Source: Mangrovibacterium diazotrophicum (GTDB taxonomy: Bacteria > Bacteroidota > Bacteroidia > Bacteroidales > Prolixibacteraceae). Taken from it: a DNA stretch of 64,000 nucleotides. A model generated the notes under the pieces. The model searched no databases, was not told where the DNA came from, and saw nothing but the letters and a program-made list of their open reading frames with translations. This document shows positions 43,911-51,895 of this stretch, piece after piece. Positions within the stretch are counted from its first letter, which is position 1. The number at the start of each line of letters is the position of its first letter. The stretch is from assembly GCF_003610535.1 (NCBI RefSeq), contig NZ_RAPN01000003.1, forward strand, positions 248,001-312,000, read 5' to 3'. A program made the position numbers and the translations under genes.

Positions 43911-44477
43911 TTAAAATTCAATTTCGTCTTTTAAATACAGAAACTTACCCGCCAAAAATTTCCGTGTGTTGAATAGGCGCGATTTTACTGTTCCCGGCGC
44001 AATATCCAACATCTTGGCAATGTCTTTCACCGCGAAACCTTCGCGATAGTGCATCAGGAACACCGATCGGTGCTCGGTGCTGAGTTCATCCAGACTCGCA
44101 AAAATTTGACTGAGCAACTCCTCCTGACTGATACTTTGTGGTAATACAGGTGGAAGTTCGGTTTCCAGGGGCGGGCTGTCTTTGCGGATTTCCAACCGAC
44201 GGTATTCGTTTTTGCACAAATTGTAGGCAACCGAAAAGACCCAGGTTTTAAAAGAGTACTCCGGGTTGAAGCGTTCCGGTTTTTCAAAGATCTTCAGAAA
44301 AACCTCCTGTAGAAAGTCGTTTGCCAGTTCTTCCGAATTTCCCAGCATGCGAAAAAAATAGTAGTACAGCCGCTGCTGATATCGTTGGTAAAGCTGGGTA
44401 AAAGCCTGCTGATCGCCCGATGCAATGAATTGCATCAGTTTTTCGTCGCTGTAATTCTTTATTTTTCGTCCGAACAT
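43911..44477 (-). CDS. ECF-type RNA polymerase sigma factor
   Basis: The protein of about 188 residues has region 2 (FTQLYQRYQQRLYYYFFRML, NDFLQEVFLKIFE, FKTWVFSVAYNL) and region 4 with the helix-turn-helix GFAVKDIAKMLDIAPGTVKSRL. ATG 44477 is chosen because the family begins with SDEKLMQFIASGD; a TTG ten codons upstream would lie deeper in the preceding gene. It overlaps the DUF3098 gene by 19 bases and is followed by a single-span membrane protein gene. The target promoters are unknown. Confidence 0.9.
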   Translation of the reverse strand: MFGRKIKNYSDEKLMQFIASGDQQAFTQLYQRYQQRLYYYFFRMLGNSEELANDFLQEVFLKIFEKPERFNPEYSFKTWVFSVAYNLCKNEYRRLEIRKDSPPLETELPPVLPQSISQEELLSQIFASLDELSTEHRSVFLMHYREGFAVKDIAKMLDIAPGTVKSRLFNTRKFLAGKFLYLKDEIEF

Positions 44478-44695
44478 TCGTCTTTGGGTTTGTGCATGAT
44501 CAGCCAAATAATCCCGGCGTAGCTTGCCAGCACAATAATTGGTGCCAGTGTAATACGGCGAAAACTGAAAATTGACGGATCAAATTCATTCGCCGGGTGT
44601 TTTCCCGGGCCGCTCATCAATACAAAGCCTAAAATTAATAAAAGCAGGATGGAAATCAGCCGGATATATTTCTTTCGATCAAAAAGCATAGGCAT
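44459..44695 (-). CDS. DUF3098 small membrane protein
   Basis: The 78-residue protein has two membrane spans (about 10-27 and 49-66) and the DUF3098 signature: FDRKKYIRL at the start, GFVLMSGPGKHP in the loop and FSFRRITLAPIIVLASY before the second span. DUF3098 proteins usually lie next to ftsX in Bacteroidota and have no known role. Here the gene precedes an ECF sigma gene, with a 19-base overlap. Confidence 0.8.
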   Translation of the reverse strand: MPMLFDRKKYIRLISILLLLILGFVLMSGPGKHPANEFDPSIFSFRRITLAPIIVLASYAGIIWLIMHKPKDECSDEK

Positions 44696-44872
44696 GTTTT
44701 TAAGGTACAGTACACGCGAAATTTGAAAGGTTCATTTTAGAAGCAAAAAAATATTGCACCAACGCTACATCTTTTTTATCGACTGGCCTTTGTTGATTAG
44801 TTTGTCGGCACTGGCAGGATCTTATAAGGTTTAAACTGTAGTTTTAGTGCTTTCGAAATTGATTCTAAAAGC

Positions 44873-45739
44873 ATGAAAAGACTACTCTTTACTTTTATTT
44901 TGCTGCTCTCGGTTGGTATTTTGTTTGCACAAAAGTATTTGCCTTCGTCTCGCGGTGAGCTTGTTGAGCATACTTACATTACACTTTCGTACAGCGAAGC
45001 GAATGAACAGGCCGAATGGGTGTATTATGAATTGACACCGGAGTTTGTCGCCGGAAATGCAAAGCGCTCGGATGATTTTCGGCCAGATCCAAAGGTGTCA
45101 ACTGCCTCGGCACAGCTTAGCGACTACGCAGGTTCTGGTTACGATCGCGGGCATCTTTGTCCTGCGGGTTCGATGACCATAAATGCGACGGCAATGTCCG
45201 AAAGCTTTTATCTATCGAACATGTCACCCCAGCTTCCGGCATTTAATCGCGGCGGATGGAAAGAGTTGGAGACGTTGGTCCGAAAATGGGTGGCTGAGTA
45301 CGATCGTTTATATGTGATTACAGGCCCGTTGCTGAGAGGCGCAAACATGCACATTGGGCCGGATAAAGTGACTGTTCCCAATTTTTATTACAAAGTCATT
45401 TATGCTCCGAATCAGGGAGAGATGATCGCTTTCGTGATGCCCAACGCGAAAATCGACCATGAGTTGAAGGAATACGCCGTAGCTGTTGACGAGGTGGAGC
45501 GCTTAACCGGGATTGATTTCTTTGCGGGAATGGAGGACAAAATTGAAACTCGGTTAGAAGGCAATGTGTCTGTTACGAAATGGGATTTCAATGGATCAGT
45601 TATTCCTCCAAAAGTTGTAGAAAAAGTCAAGGAGGAAACAACCAGCGGGCAATGCCAAGGCATCACTGCCAGCGGCGCCAGATGCAAGCGTAAAGCCAAA
45701 CCGGGCAGCAAGTATTGCTTTCAGCATGGCAGCTTGTAA
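44873..45739 (+). CDS. Secreted DNA/RNA non-specific endonuclease with C-terminal Cys/His tail
   Basis: The 288-residue protein has a signal peptide (1-19) and a beta-beta-alpha-metal nuclease domain. The catalytic motif is DRGH (91-94, His94 as general base), and Asn116/Asn125 in FYLSNMSPQ and FNRGGWKELE serve the Mg2+ site. After the nuclease a 28-residue tail carries CQGITASGARCKRK and YCFQH, a CxnC...CxxH pattern likely to bind zinc and perhaps nucleic acid. Such enzymes degrade extracellular DNA and RNA for nutrients. The tail is unusual for an exported nuclease. Confidence 0.9.
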   Translation: MKRLLFTFILLLSVGILFAQKYLPSSRGELVEHTYITLSYSEANEQAEWVYYELTPEFVAGNAKRSDDFRPDPKVSTASAQLSDYAGSGYDRGHLCPAGSMTINATAMSESFYLSNMSPQLPAFNRGGWKELETLVRKWVAEYDRLYVITGPLLRGANMHIGPDKVTVPNFYYKVIYAPNQGEMIAFVMPNAKIDHELKEYAVAVDEVERLTGIDFFAGMEDKIETRLEGNVSVTKWDFNGSVIPPKVVEKVKEETTSGQCQGITASGARCKRKAKPGSKYCFQHGSL

Positions 45740-45770
45740 AAATTGCGCTGGAGTTTTAGGACGGAAGATT

Positions 45771-45818
45771 AAAAATGCTTTTGGAGGCAGAAGTCTAATA
45801 ATCTTCAAAAGCATTTTT
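45771..45818. terminator. Bidirectional terminator between nuclease and acyltransferase genes
   Basis: AAAAATGCTTTTG (45771-45783) and CAAAAGCATTTTT (45806-45818) are exact reverse complements separated by 22 bases. Both arms end in A/T runs, so the structure can terminate both convergent transcripts. Confidence 0.6.
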
Positions 45819-45849
45819 AGTTCTCACAATTTGAAACTTTTGGATGATG

Positions 45850-46578
45850 TCACGAAGCAATTATTCTTTGTTCTTCCTCGTATATTCGTTGCCTATCCCA
45901 GTTGATTCCCTCTTTTAGCTTTCTAGCAGGAGAACCGCCAACTAAAATATGATCTTCCTCGAAATTTTTTGTGACAACAGACCTGGTTGCAATAACACTA
46001 TTGTCACCAATAGTAACACCCTTCAAAATAGATGCATGAGAGGCCACCCATACGTGGTTGCCTATCGAGATATCCTGCGCATAGTTTATTCGTTTATTTG
46101 TATTAATATCGATAATGGAATGTGAATCTCCTGTCCTAATATCGATGCCGTAAGCAAACATACAATCCTCTCCAATCTCAATTTTAGAATATGGCTCAGT
46201 GACAGCGATATGTGTATTCTCGAATGTACTGTGGTTTCCAATTTTGATAGTGCCGTTGTAGTCTTCAATCCAAAGTTCTCCACCCCTCCAGAATCTGACT
46301 TTTTCACCAATCTCAATCTTATTTTGGTTTCCTCGAATGAAGAATGTTACGTTGTTCAAGATCGCAGAACAGTGAATTTCAACACTGTTATTATTGCCTG
46401 CAATGTCGAACTTGCAATTGTTCAGGATTACAGAGTTTTTAACTCGTATGATGTTATTTTTTCCGGAGATTCTTTTTCGCGGAAAGAGAGCCGCAAAATT
46501 ATTTCGATTCATTAAGATCCGAGCATATTTTTCCACGATCGGGTTACCTTTTACAACAGATTTCAACGCTTGTTTCAT
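45850..46578 (-). CDS. Hexapeptide-repeat (left-handed beta-helix) acyltransferase
   Basis: The 242-residue protein is built from hexapeptide repeats (IxIGxxxxI type) covering about residues 35-215, for example KIEIGEKVRFWRG and ISIGNHVWVASHASILKGV. It ends with the family motif VGGSPARKLKEGINWDR. His173 in SIGNHVWV is a likely catalytic base for transfer of acetyl or another acyl group to a sugar. Relatives act in capsule and exopolysaccharide synthesis. No other polysaccharide gene is adjacent, so it is an orphan in this window. Confidence 0.85.
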   Translation of the reverse strand: MKQALKSVVKGNPIVEKYARILMNRNNFAALFPRKRISGKNNIIRVKNSVILNNCKFDIAGNNNSVEIHCSAILNNVTFFIRGNQNKIEIGEKVRFWRGGELWIEDYNGTIKIGNHSTFENTHIAVTEPYSKIEIGEDCMFAYGIDIRTGDSHSIIDINTNKRINYAQDISIGNHVWVASHASILKGVTIGDNSVIATRSVVTKNFEEDHILVGGSPARKLKEGINWDRQRIYEEEQRIIAS

Positions 46579-47385
46579 TTTTTCGATTTTAAAGTTTACA
46601 GACTTAAAAATTAAAGCACATAAAATCAGAACCAGAGTTCTGACTAACTAGGCTCGAATAATCGCGATCAAATAAACAAGCTGGATAGTGGTCGATAGTA
46701 GTTTAATGTCCCTTTTTAACGTTATCGAATCTAAATTTTTCCAGACTTTATCCCCGTTTGCTAAATATACAAATTCAGCTTGAATAAAAGACAAGGAGGT
46801 GTAATTTTGTGCGTTGTTTAATGTTCTGTTAGATTGATTGTTAAGGTAACGTTAATGAAGGAGGGTGTCGCTATCTTTCTTTAACCAATGTGATGAAAGT
46901 CAAATCCCGATTCGGTTCAAAATGGTTTAGTAAATTGACTGTGAAGTAGCCCGACTACAAGCTTACGTTTTCTAGTTCATTGCTAATTTTTCACAGCCCG
47001 CTCGTGGTGTATCGAATTGAGGTCCAGTTGTCAACGCGGTATCTTTCCAAGCAAAAGCAATCGGGAATCCACATTTATGCGAATAAACGCATCTTGATTT
47101 AGTTCATTTTTTCAGTCGTTTTTGGGGATTTTTTTCAGTTAACCGGCATTACTGAGCCTTTTCGTTCCGGAAGGTCCCTCCTATTGTTTTGATAAGCTTA
47201 CAGCAGGGGCTATTGGGAGAAATGGATTAAAAAGCATTTAGTTTTTTCGTGACAGATAATCATCTGGTTAAGTTGACTTTGGTTTTCTCTAGACGCAAGA
47301 AAACTCTCTGTGCTAGAATACGGGCACTTCGGCTGTGAAAGAGGGGAGTGCTAGAATGGCTGGATCTTCTTAGTTGTAATGGCAA
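46579..47385. other. 807-base gene-free region with promoter-like and repeated elements
   Basis: No reading frame longer than a few dozen codons with coding character was found on either strand. The region holds a promoter-like CTTG-N19-TAATTTTG (46779-46809, plus strand), an inverted repeat TCAGAAC-CAGA-GTTCTGA (46626-46643), and two direct copies of GTGCTAGAAT (47310-47319 and 47348-47357). It may encode an unrecognised RNA or be the remnant of a lost gene. Confidence 0.5.
46779..46809 (+). promoter_or_regulatory. Orphan promoter-like sequence in a gene-free region
   Basis: CTTG (46779-46782) and TAATTTTG (46802-46809) are 19 bases apart, matching the Bacteroidota housekeeping consensus except for the first base of TTTG. 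No ORF follows; the plus-strand transcript would run into unannotated sequence. Confidence 0.35.
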
Positions 47386-47742
47386 TCAGTTCTGACCGGT
47401 AGGTTTTGTAATCTGAAATAATGAGAGGATGCTTAAGATGGAGCAGAGAATGAAGATAATCCAGCCGGGACGGAAAGGGCTGGCGCTGGAAGCCATTGTG
47501 CCGACTAACATAAATGCTGAGACCAGGAAAATAATTCCGAGTATTGAAATGAGAATTTGGGGGATATATTTCCAGTTTAAGAATAAACCAACGATGAATA
47601 GAAGGGGCAGAAGCGGATCGGCCATCGGTGTTTTCAAATGTCCATTTGCCGCAATAAACAATTCCTTGCTAATTAAAGGGAGAACGCTAATAATCAACAA
47701 TCCGGAGGAAGCTAGGATTTTGAGTTTTGTTTGGCTTTTCAT
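47386..47742 (-). CDS. Small four-span membrane protein
   Basis: The 118-residue protein is strongly hydrophobic, with about four spans: 8-25, 40-57, 62-83 and 92-110. No family was recognised. The loop KELFIAANGHLKTPMADPL lies between spans 1 and 2. It ends a run of three small membrane protein genes on the minus strand (with 47776-48018 and 48034-48261), probably one operon. Confidence 0.5.
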   Translation of the reverse strand: MKSQTKLKILASSGLLIISVLPLISKELFIAANGHLKTPMADPLLPLLFIVGLFLNWKYIPQILISILGIIFLVSAFMLVGTMASSASPFRPGWIIFILCSILSILSLFQITKPTGQN

Positions 47743-47775
47743 AGTCGGTGATTAGGCTGGTTTTATTGAACGTGT

Positions 47776-48018
47776 TTATTCTACGAATGTAGAATTGGAT
47801 CTACCGTTCTTTTTGTTTATTTTTTTGCGTAACAAATACCCCAAATTCAAACCTCCAAGTAGCCAAATCGGGATGGCGATCAGGATTCTTCTAAGGGTGA
47901 TTGTTTCGTGTTCAATTAAAGGTAGTACGAGTGTCGTGAAAAGGAACATGAAGATCCCCCAGCCGAGGCCAAACTTAATCCATGGCCAATCTTTATTTTG
48001 TTTGAGGAGTGTATTCAT
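47776..48018 (-). CDS. Small two-span membrane protein
   Basis: The 80-residue protein has spans at about 16-33 (GLGWGIFMFLFTTLVLPL) and 45-62 (LIAIPIWLLGGLNLGYLL), with a basic C-terminus (RKKINKKNGRS). No family was recognised. It lies 33 bases before the 118-residue membrane protein gene and 15 bases after the gene at 48034-48261. Confidence 0.5.
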   Translation of the reverse strand: MNTLLKQNKDWPWIKFGLGWGIFMFLFTTLVLPLIEHETITLRRILIAIPIWLLGGLNLGYLLRKKINKKNGRSNSTFVE

Positions 48019-48033
48019 AAAGCAAGTTGTCGG

Positions 48034-48261
48034 TTAGTCGGCGATTTTAGCTGTTTTAATTTCCTTCCTGATTGCTTTAATCAAAAACAACCAGGGAATG
48101 AAGGCGGGCAACATAATAACAAAAATGCTGAGTTGAATTTCATCAAAGATGGCTGCTGAGATAATCAGGCCGATGATCAAACCAGAGCAAAAGAAACTGA
48201 TTGCGATCAGGAGGAGAGCTGTTGAGCCAAAAGTGAGTTGCCCAATCGTTAAGCGTAACAT
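48034..48261 (-). CDS. Small two-span membrane protein, first of three
   Basis: The 75-residue protein has hydrophobic segments at about 10-34 and 41-60 and a basic tail (IRKEIKTAKIAD). ATG 48261 gives a sensible hydrophobic start; an upstream in-frame TTG would add 15 mostly polar residues. No family was recognised. It opens the series of three small membrane protein genes. Confidence 0.5.
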   Translation of the reverse strand: MLRLTIGQLTFGSTALLLIAISFFCSGLIIGLIISAAIFDEIQLSIFVIMLPAFIPWLFLIKAIRKEIKTAKIAD

Positions 48262-48445
48262 ATGGTTCGTGTTAAGGTTAATAAATCGGTCGTTTTTAAA
48301 ACACAATTTACAAAACTTATCAGAATAAATCTTCTTTTATTTTTCAACTTTCACCACTGATTATTTGGTAGTTGCTAATATAAAATACTTCAAATTATTG
48401 AGTGGTTGGCTATTGCATTATATGATTGTAAACATATTTTGCATA

Positions 48446-48478
48446 CTTGATTTATATCATTCTGATTTTTTATATTGC
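48446..48478 (+). promoter_or_regulatory. Promoter of the candidate small RNA
   Basis: CTTG (48446-48449) and TATATTGC (48471-48478) are separated by 21 bases and resemble TTTG-N19-21-TAnnTTTG, with one mismatch in each element. The start site would be near 48485, at the first hairpin of the RNA. Confidence 0.45.
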
Positions 48479-48481
48479 ACA

Positions 48482-48630
48482 AATGATTGAAATTTCAAAT
48501 TGAAAATATCAATCATTCGTCAGACAACATTTTGAGTTGAATGGTCACAATAGCTACCGGTTAATTCAGGCGGTAGTCGGGGGAGCAAACTAGTCCGAGA
48601 GCCTCATCGAAAGTCGAGGCTCTTTTTTTT
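48482..48630 (+). ncRNA. Candidate small regulatory RNA with three hairpins and intrinsic terminator
   Basis: The interval has no ORF but folds into three well-separated hairpins: AATGATTGA/TCAATCATT (48482-48490 with 48509-48517), CTACCG/CGGTAG (48554-48559 with 48571-48576) and GAGCCTC/GAGGCTC (48599-48605 with 48616-48622). The last is followed by eight T, a strong terminator. A promoter-like element precedes it. Neighbouring genes on both sides are on the minus strand, so this plus-strand terminator belongs to no annotated gene. It resembles no RNA family I can name. Confidence 0.6.
48599..48630 (+). terminator. Intrinsic terminator of the candidate small RNA
   Basis: The stem GAGCCTC / GAGGCTC, with a flanking A-T pair, closes a 10-base loop and is followed by eight T. 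No plus-strand protein gene ends nearby. Confidence 0.85.
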
Positions 48631-48690
48631 ATTGTTAAGAATTTGGTCTCAACAGGAGATGACTCTAGGAAAGGGAATTCCGGGTGATTT

Positions 48691-49218
48691 TTATTCAGCA
48701 GTTAATTCGTTCAATAGTTTCTGAGCATGGTCGCGCAGAGGTTTGTATTTGAAATGCCACCAGATGATTCCTATTCCCAAGCCAATTAGTAGTGCCGGTA
48801 TCATGATGTACTGGATTTCTACCACGCGTGTCCAGGGAGCGGTCTCTTCCAGGTGATTGTAGCTTGAAACAGATACTCCAATATCCATTAGGGCAGCGGT
48901 TAGCAAGGCCCATTTTAATTCAGGTTTCCACAATTTGAAGCGCTTAGTGGCTTCAGCCAGCATTTGAGTGGTTGGTAGCGCATAGTCCACGCTTTTTAGT
49001 CGTTTGATCCGAAGTCTGAATATCAACGCAAAACAGAATAATGCGATCACAATTACACCACCGCCGAGGCGCTCGTAAAGGTTCATTTCGCCGCCGGGAT
49101 TCCATATGTAGAATATAGCATAAAGCGGTACCATAATTAAATACAAGATCTGAACGCCGCGCGAGATGCGTATCATTCGCTTGTCTGCTGCTTTTAATTT
49201 ATCTAATAATTGGTTCAT
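48691..49218 (-). CDS. Four-span membrane protein following an ECF sigma gene
   Basis: The 175-residue protein has spans at about 21-40, 48-68, 102-117 and 135-153, with a charged N-terminal helix (LLDKLKAADKRMIRISRG). It starts 12 bases after the ECF sigma gene stop and probably forms an operon with it. It lacks an anti-sigma zinc-finger motif; whether it holds the sigma factor at the membrane is only a contextual guess. Confidence 0.6.
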   Translation of the reverse strand: MNQLLDKLKAADKRMIRISRGVQILYLIMVPLYAIFYIWNPGGEMNLYERLGGGVIVIALFCFALIFRLRIKRLKSVDYALPTTQMLAEATKRFKLWKPELKWALLTAALMDIGVSVSSYNHLEETAPWTRVVEIQYIMIPALLIGLGIGIIWWHFKYKPLRDHAQKLLNELTAE

Positions 49219-49230
49219 GTTGAATTCTTT

Positions 49231-49761
49231 TTAAGCGTCCTGATTGATTAATGAGTTTTTCATTGCGTGACGAAGAATTTCTTTGATCCGGTGCAATTTT
49301 ACCCGCACATTGGGTTCGGTGATCCCGATAATGTTGGCGATTTCTTTGCCGGGAACATCTTCTAACATCAGACTGATTAAAGCTTTGTCGATGACGGAGA
49401 GTTGGTTGATTTCGGATTCCATCAGCTCCAGTTGTTTTTCGAGTAACTGAACCTGTTCGCCTCCGTCGTCCTCTAAAAGTTTGCCCAGCGTTTGCTCGTC
49501 TGCATCGACACGGAATTTCATCTGCTTAAACGCTTTGCCCGAATGACTGAGTGAGGTGTTCACTGCAATTCTATAAATCCAGGTACTCATGGCAGCGTCG
49601 CCCCGAAAGTTGTCCAGGCTTTTCCAGATATTCACCAGAACTTCCTGGCACATATCCTTCGAATCTTCTTCCGACGGGGCATAATAACGACATATTCGTC
49701 GGATCCGTTCTTCGTTTTCAGCGACAATTTCTTTGAAACGCGTTTCTTTCGTCATCATCAA
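49231..49761 (-). CDS. ECF-type RNA polymerase sigma factor
   Basis: The 176-residue sigma factor has region 2 (RRICRYYAPSEEDSKDMCQE, DAAMSTWIYRIAVNTSLSH) and region 4 (ISLMLEDVPGKEIANIIG, TEPNVRVKLHRIKEIL). It is translated from one of two adjacent ATG codons. The only co-transcribed candidate is the four-span membrane protein encoded 12 bases downstream. Target promoters are unknown. Confidence 0.9.
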   Translation of the reverse strand: MMMTKETRFKEIVAENEERIRRICRYYAPSEEDSKDMCQEVLVNIWKSLDNFRGDAAMSTWIYRIAVNTSLSHSGKAFKQMKFRVDADEQTLGKLLEDDGGEQVQLLEKQLELMESEINQLSVIDKALISLMLEDVPGKEIANIIGITEPNVRVKLHRIKEILRHAMKNSLINQDA

Positions 49762-49845
49762 TTCTCTGCTTGTTTTCTATTTAGTTGGGCTTAAAAAGGG
49801 ATTGTTACAAAATTTATGGATGGATATTCGGTGAGGATTGAAATA

Positions 49846-50553
49846 TTACTTTTTCATCGCTTCTGCCTTCATCTCTTTCGGCATCTTTTCAATGGCGTAG
49901 CGCAGTGCGGTTCGCGGCATGACTGCTTTTTTGCTTACGACGTAATTGAACACTTCCTGTTGGTGTGCTTCCGAGGCTGCTTTCAACATCCAGCCGTAAC
50001 CCTTTTGCACCAAATCGTCGGTGTCGGTTAGCAGAAGGTCAGCAATTTCGAAGATGTCGTAGAGGAATTTGCCTCGGCGGGCTGGAATAATGAGGCTGAC
50101 GGCAGCAGCCCGTTTCACCCATCGGTTTTCGGAATTGGCGAAGGCCTTCAACTTTGAAATCAAATCCGGGTACAACATGACCAGGTCGCCAACCGGGTGG
50201 TTGCAAAGCGTATCGCACTGGGCCCAATTGGTGATATCGTTTTTAATCCACTTTTCAAACACCGCGAAGTCGTCGAGGGTGTAACTTTTTCGCAATTCGT
50301 AAGCCCAAAGACAGGCAATGATCGCTTCTTCGTGATAACCCGATTGCCAAAACTGGTCGCAGATGTCGAATATTTCTGCTTTCGGGAGATCTTTTATGTC
50401 TTTGTAACTCGATTTTGCAAGTTTACGGATATCTACAGCTTTTAAGCCATAAACGGTGATGGGCTCTTTGAAAAAGCGTTGATTAATTTCAGCGATTTCA
50501 GGATTGGCGAGTTGTTGAAGTTCCGAGCGAACTTGAACTAAAACTGGATGCAT
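49846..50553 (-). CDS. DNA alkylation repair protein (AlkD-like HEAT-repeat glycosylase fold)
   Basis: The 235-residue protein is all-helical, with the HEAT-like repeats of the AlkC/AlkD family. The family features VYGLKAVDIRKLAK, IFDICDQFWQSGYHEE, KWIKNDITNWAQCDTLCNH and RWVKRAAAVSLIIPARRG are present; the aspartate in WAQCDTLC is a candidate active-site residue. AlkD-type enzymes remove 3-methyladenine and 7-methylguanine from DNA. It is a single-gene unit downstream of the ECF sigma operon. Confidence 0.87.
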   Translation of the reverse strand: MHPVLVQVRSELQQLANPEIAEINQRFFKEPITVYGLKAVDIRKLAKSSYKDIKDLPKAEIFDICDQFWQSGYHEEAIIACLWAYELRKSYTLDDFAVFEKWIKNDITNWAQCDTLCNHPVGDLVMLYPDLISKLKAFANSENRWVKRAAAVSLIIPARRGKFLYDIFEIADLLLTDTDDLVQKGYGWMLKAASEAHQQEVFNYVVSKKAVMPRTALRYAIEKMPKEMKAEAMKK

Positions 50554-50585
50554 GGCTTTTTATTGGTAAAGTTAGGTGATCGGAA

Positions 50586-50613
50586 ATAAAAAAGGATGAC
50601 CAATTGGCCATCC
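50586..50613 (-). terminator. Intrinsic terminator of the class II aldolase gene ending at 50641
   Basis: On the minus strand GGATGGCCAATTGGTCATCC is an almost perfect palindromic hairpin followed by eight T. It lies 28 bases after the aldolase stop codon. Confidence 0.75.
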
Positions 50614-50640
50614 TCTTTGAAAATTATCGGGTGTGTTTGT

Positions 50641-51636
50641 TTACGCTTGTTGAGCAGAACCCAAAACTTCCACGTTTTTGTGCATGTAAAGTTTTTTCAG
50701 TTCGTCGCGAGCAGGTCCGAGGAATTTACGAGGGTCGAATTCTCCCGGTTTTTCGATAAACACTTTGCGAACAGCAGCAGTCATTGCCAAACGACCATCA
50801 GAGTCGATGTTGATTTTACAAACGGCAGATTTAGCAGCTTTGCGCAATTGTTCTTCAGGAATACCAACAGCAGCAGCTAATGAACCACCGTTAGCGTTGA
50901 TTTCGTCAACATATTTCATTGGAACAGAAGAAGCACCGTGCAGTACAATTGGGAATCCAGGAATACGTTTTTCGATTTCTTCCAGGATCTCGAATTTCAA
51001 TGGAGGTGGAATTAACACGCCGTCAGCATTTTTAGTACACTGAGCAGGAGTAAATTTGTGTGCTCCGTGAGAAGTACCAATTGAAATAGCCAGTGAGTCA
51101 ACACCGGTACGGTTTACGAAATCTTCAACTTCTGAAGGTTTAGTGTAAGTTGAGTGTTCAGCAACCACGTCATCTTCAACACCAGCCAATACGCCTAATT
51201 CGCCTTCAACAGTTACACCGTGTGCGTGAGCGTATTCAACTACTTTTTTAGTCAGGGCAATGTTTTCTTCGTATGAGTGGTGAGAACCGTCGATCATTAC
51301 AGAAGAGAAACCGTTGTCGATACAGTCTTTACACAATTCGAATGTATCACCGTGGTCAAGGTGAAGAACAACCGGAATTTTATAACCCAATTCTTCAGCA
51401 TATTCAACAGCACCGCGAGCCATGTTACGCAACAAAGTAGCGTTGGCATATTTACGTGCACCTGAAGAAACTTGCAGAATTACAGGTGATTTTGTTTCAA
51501 CACATGCTTGGATGATTGCCTGAAGTTGTTCCAGGTTATTGAAATTGTATGCAGGAATTGCATAACCGCCGTCAACAGCTTTTTTGAACAGTTCTTTCGT
51601 GTTAACGAGCCCTAAGTCTTTATAACTTACTGCCAT
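50641..51636 (-). CDS. Class II fructose-1,6-bisphosphate aldolase, type B-like
   Basis: The 331-residue TIM-barrel metallo-aldolase has the catalytic Asp94 and Zn ligand His95 in VVLHLDHGDTFELC. The further Zn histidines are in ISIGTSHGAHKF and VLHGASSVP. Pattern and length fit the class IIB branch (also including tagatose-bisphosphate aldolases), distinct from the class IIA enzyme encoded divergently at 51896. It splits fructose-1,6-bisphosphate into the two triose phosphates or works in reverse. Because both types are present, one may have a different preferred sugar phosphate. Confidence 0.88.
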   Translation of the reverse strand: MAVSYKDLGLVNTKELFKKAVDGGYAIPAYNFNNLEQLQAIIQACVETKSPVILQVSSGARKYANATLLRNMARGAVEYAEELGYKIPVVLHLDHGDTFELCKDCIDNGFSSVMIDGSHHSYEENIALTKKVVEYAHAHGVTVEGELGVLAGVEDDVVAEHSTYTKPSEVEDFVNRTGVDSLAISIGTSHGAHKFTPAQCTKNADGVLIPPPLKFEILEEIEKRIPGFPIVLHGASSVPMKYVDEINANGGSLAAAVGIPEEQLRKAAKSAVCKINIDSDGRLAMTAAVRKVFIEKPGEFDPRKFLGPARDELKKLYMHKNVEVLGSAQQA

Positions 51637-51855
51637 TTTAATGAATAATTAGTTGATAAAAATTACTTTTTTCTTTGGTTTTTTCTGGTTTCGAAAAAGA
51701 CAGGAACGCTTTTGCAGATAGACTATTCTTTTCGGCTTTTTCAAAACTGCAACAATTTTAGTAAATATTTAAAGATTTGCCGGAGAAAGGAATCGCACTG
51801 CTTTCTGATTTTAAACTAAGCTTAACACATTTTAATGAACATTTCTGCGACTTCG

Positions 51856-51863
51856 TAGTTTTG
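51856..51863 (+). promoter_or_regulatory. TAnnTTTG (-7) element before the class IIA aldolase
   Basis: TAGTTTTG matches the -7 consensus 32 bases before the ATG at 51896. The -33 position reads TTTA at best. Confidence 0.4.
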
Positions 51864-51895
51864 GGTGTAGTTGTTTATTAAAATTCATTTTAACA

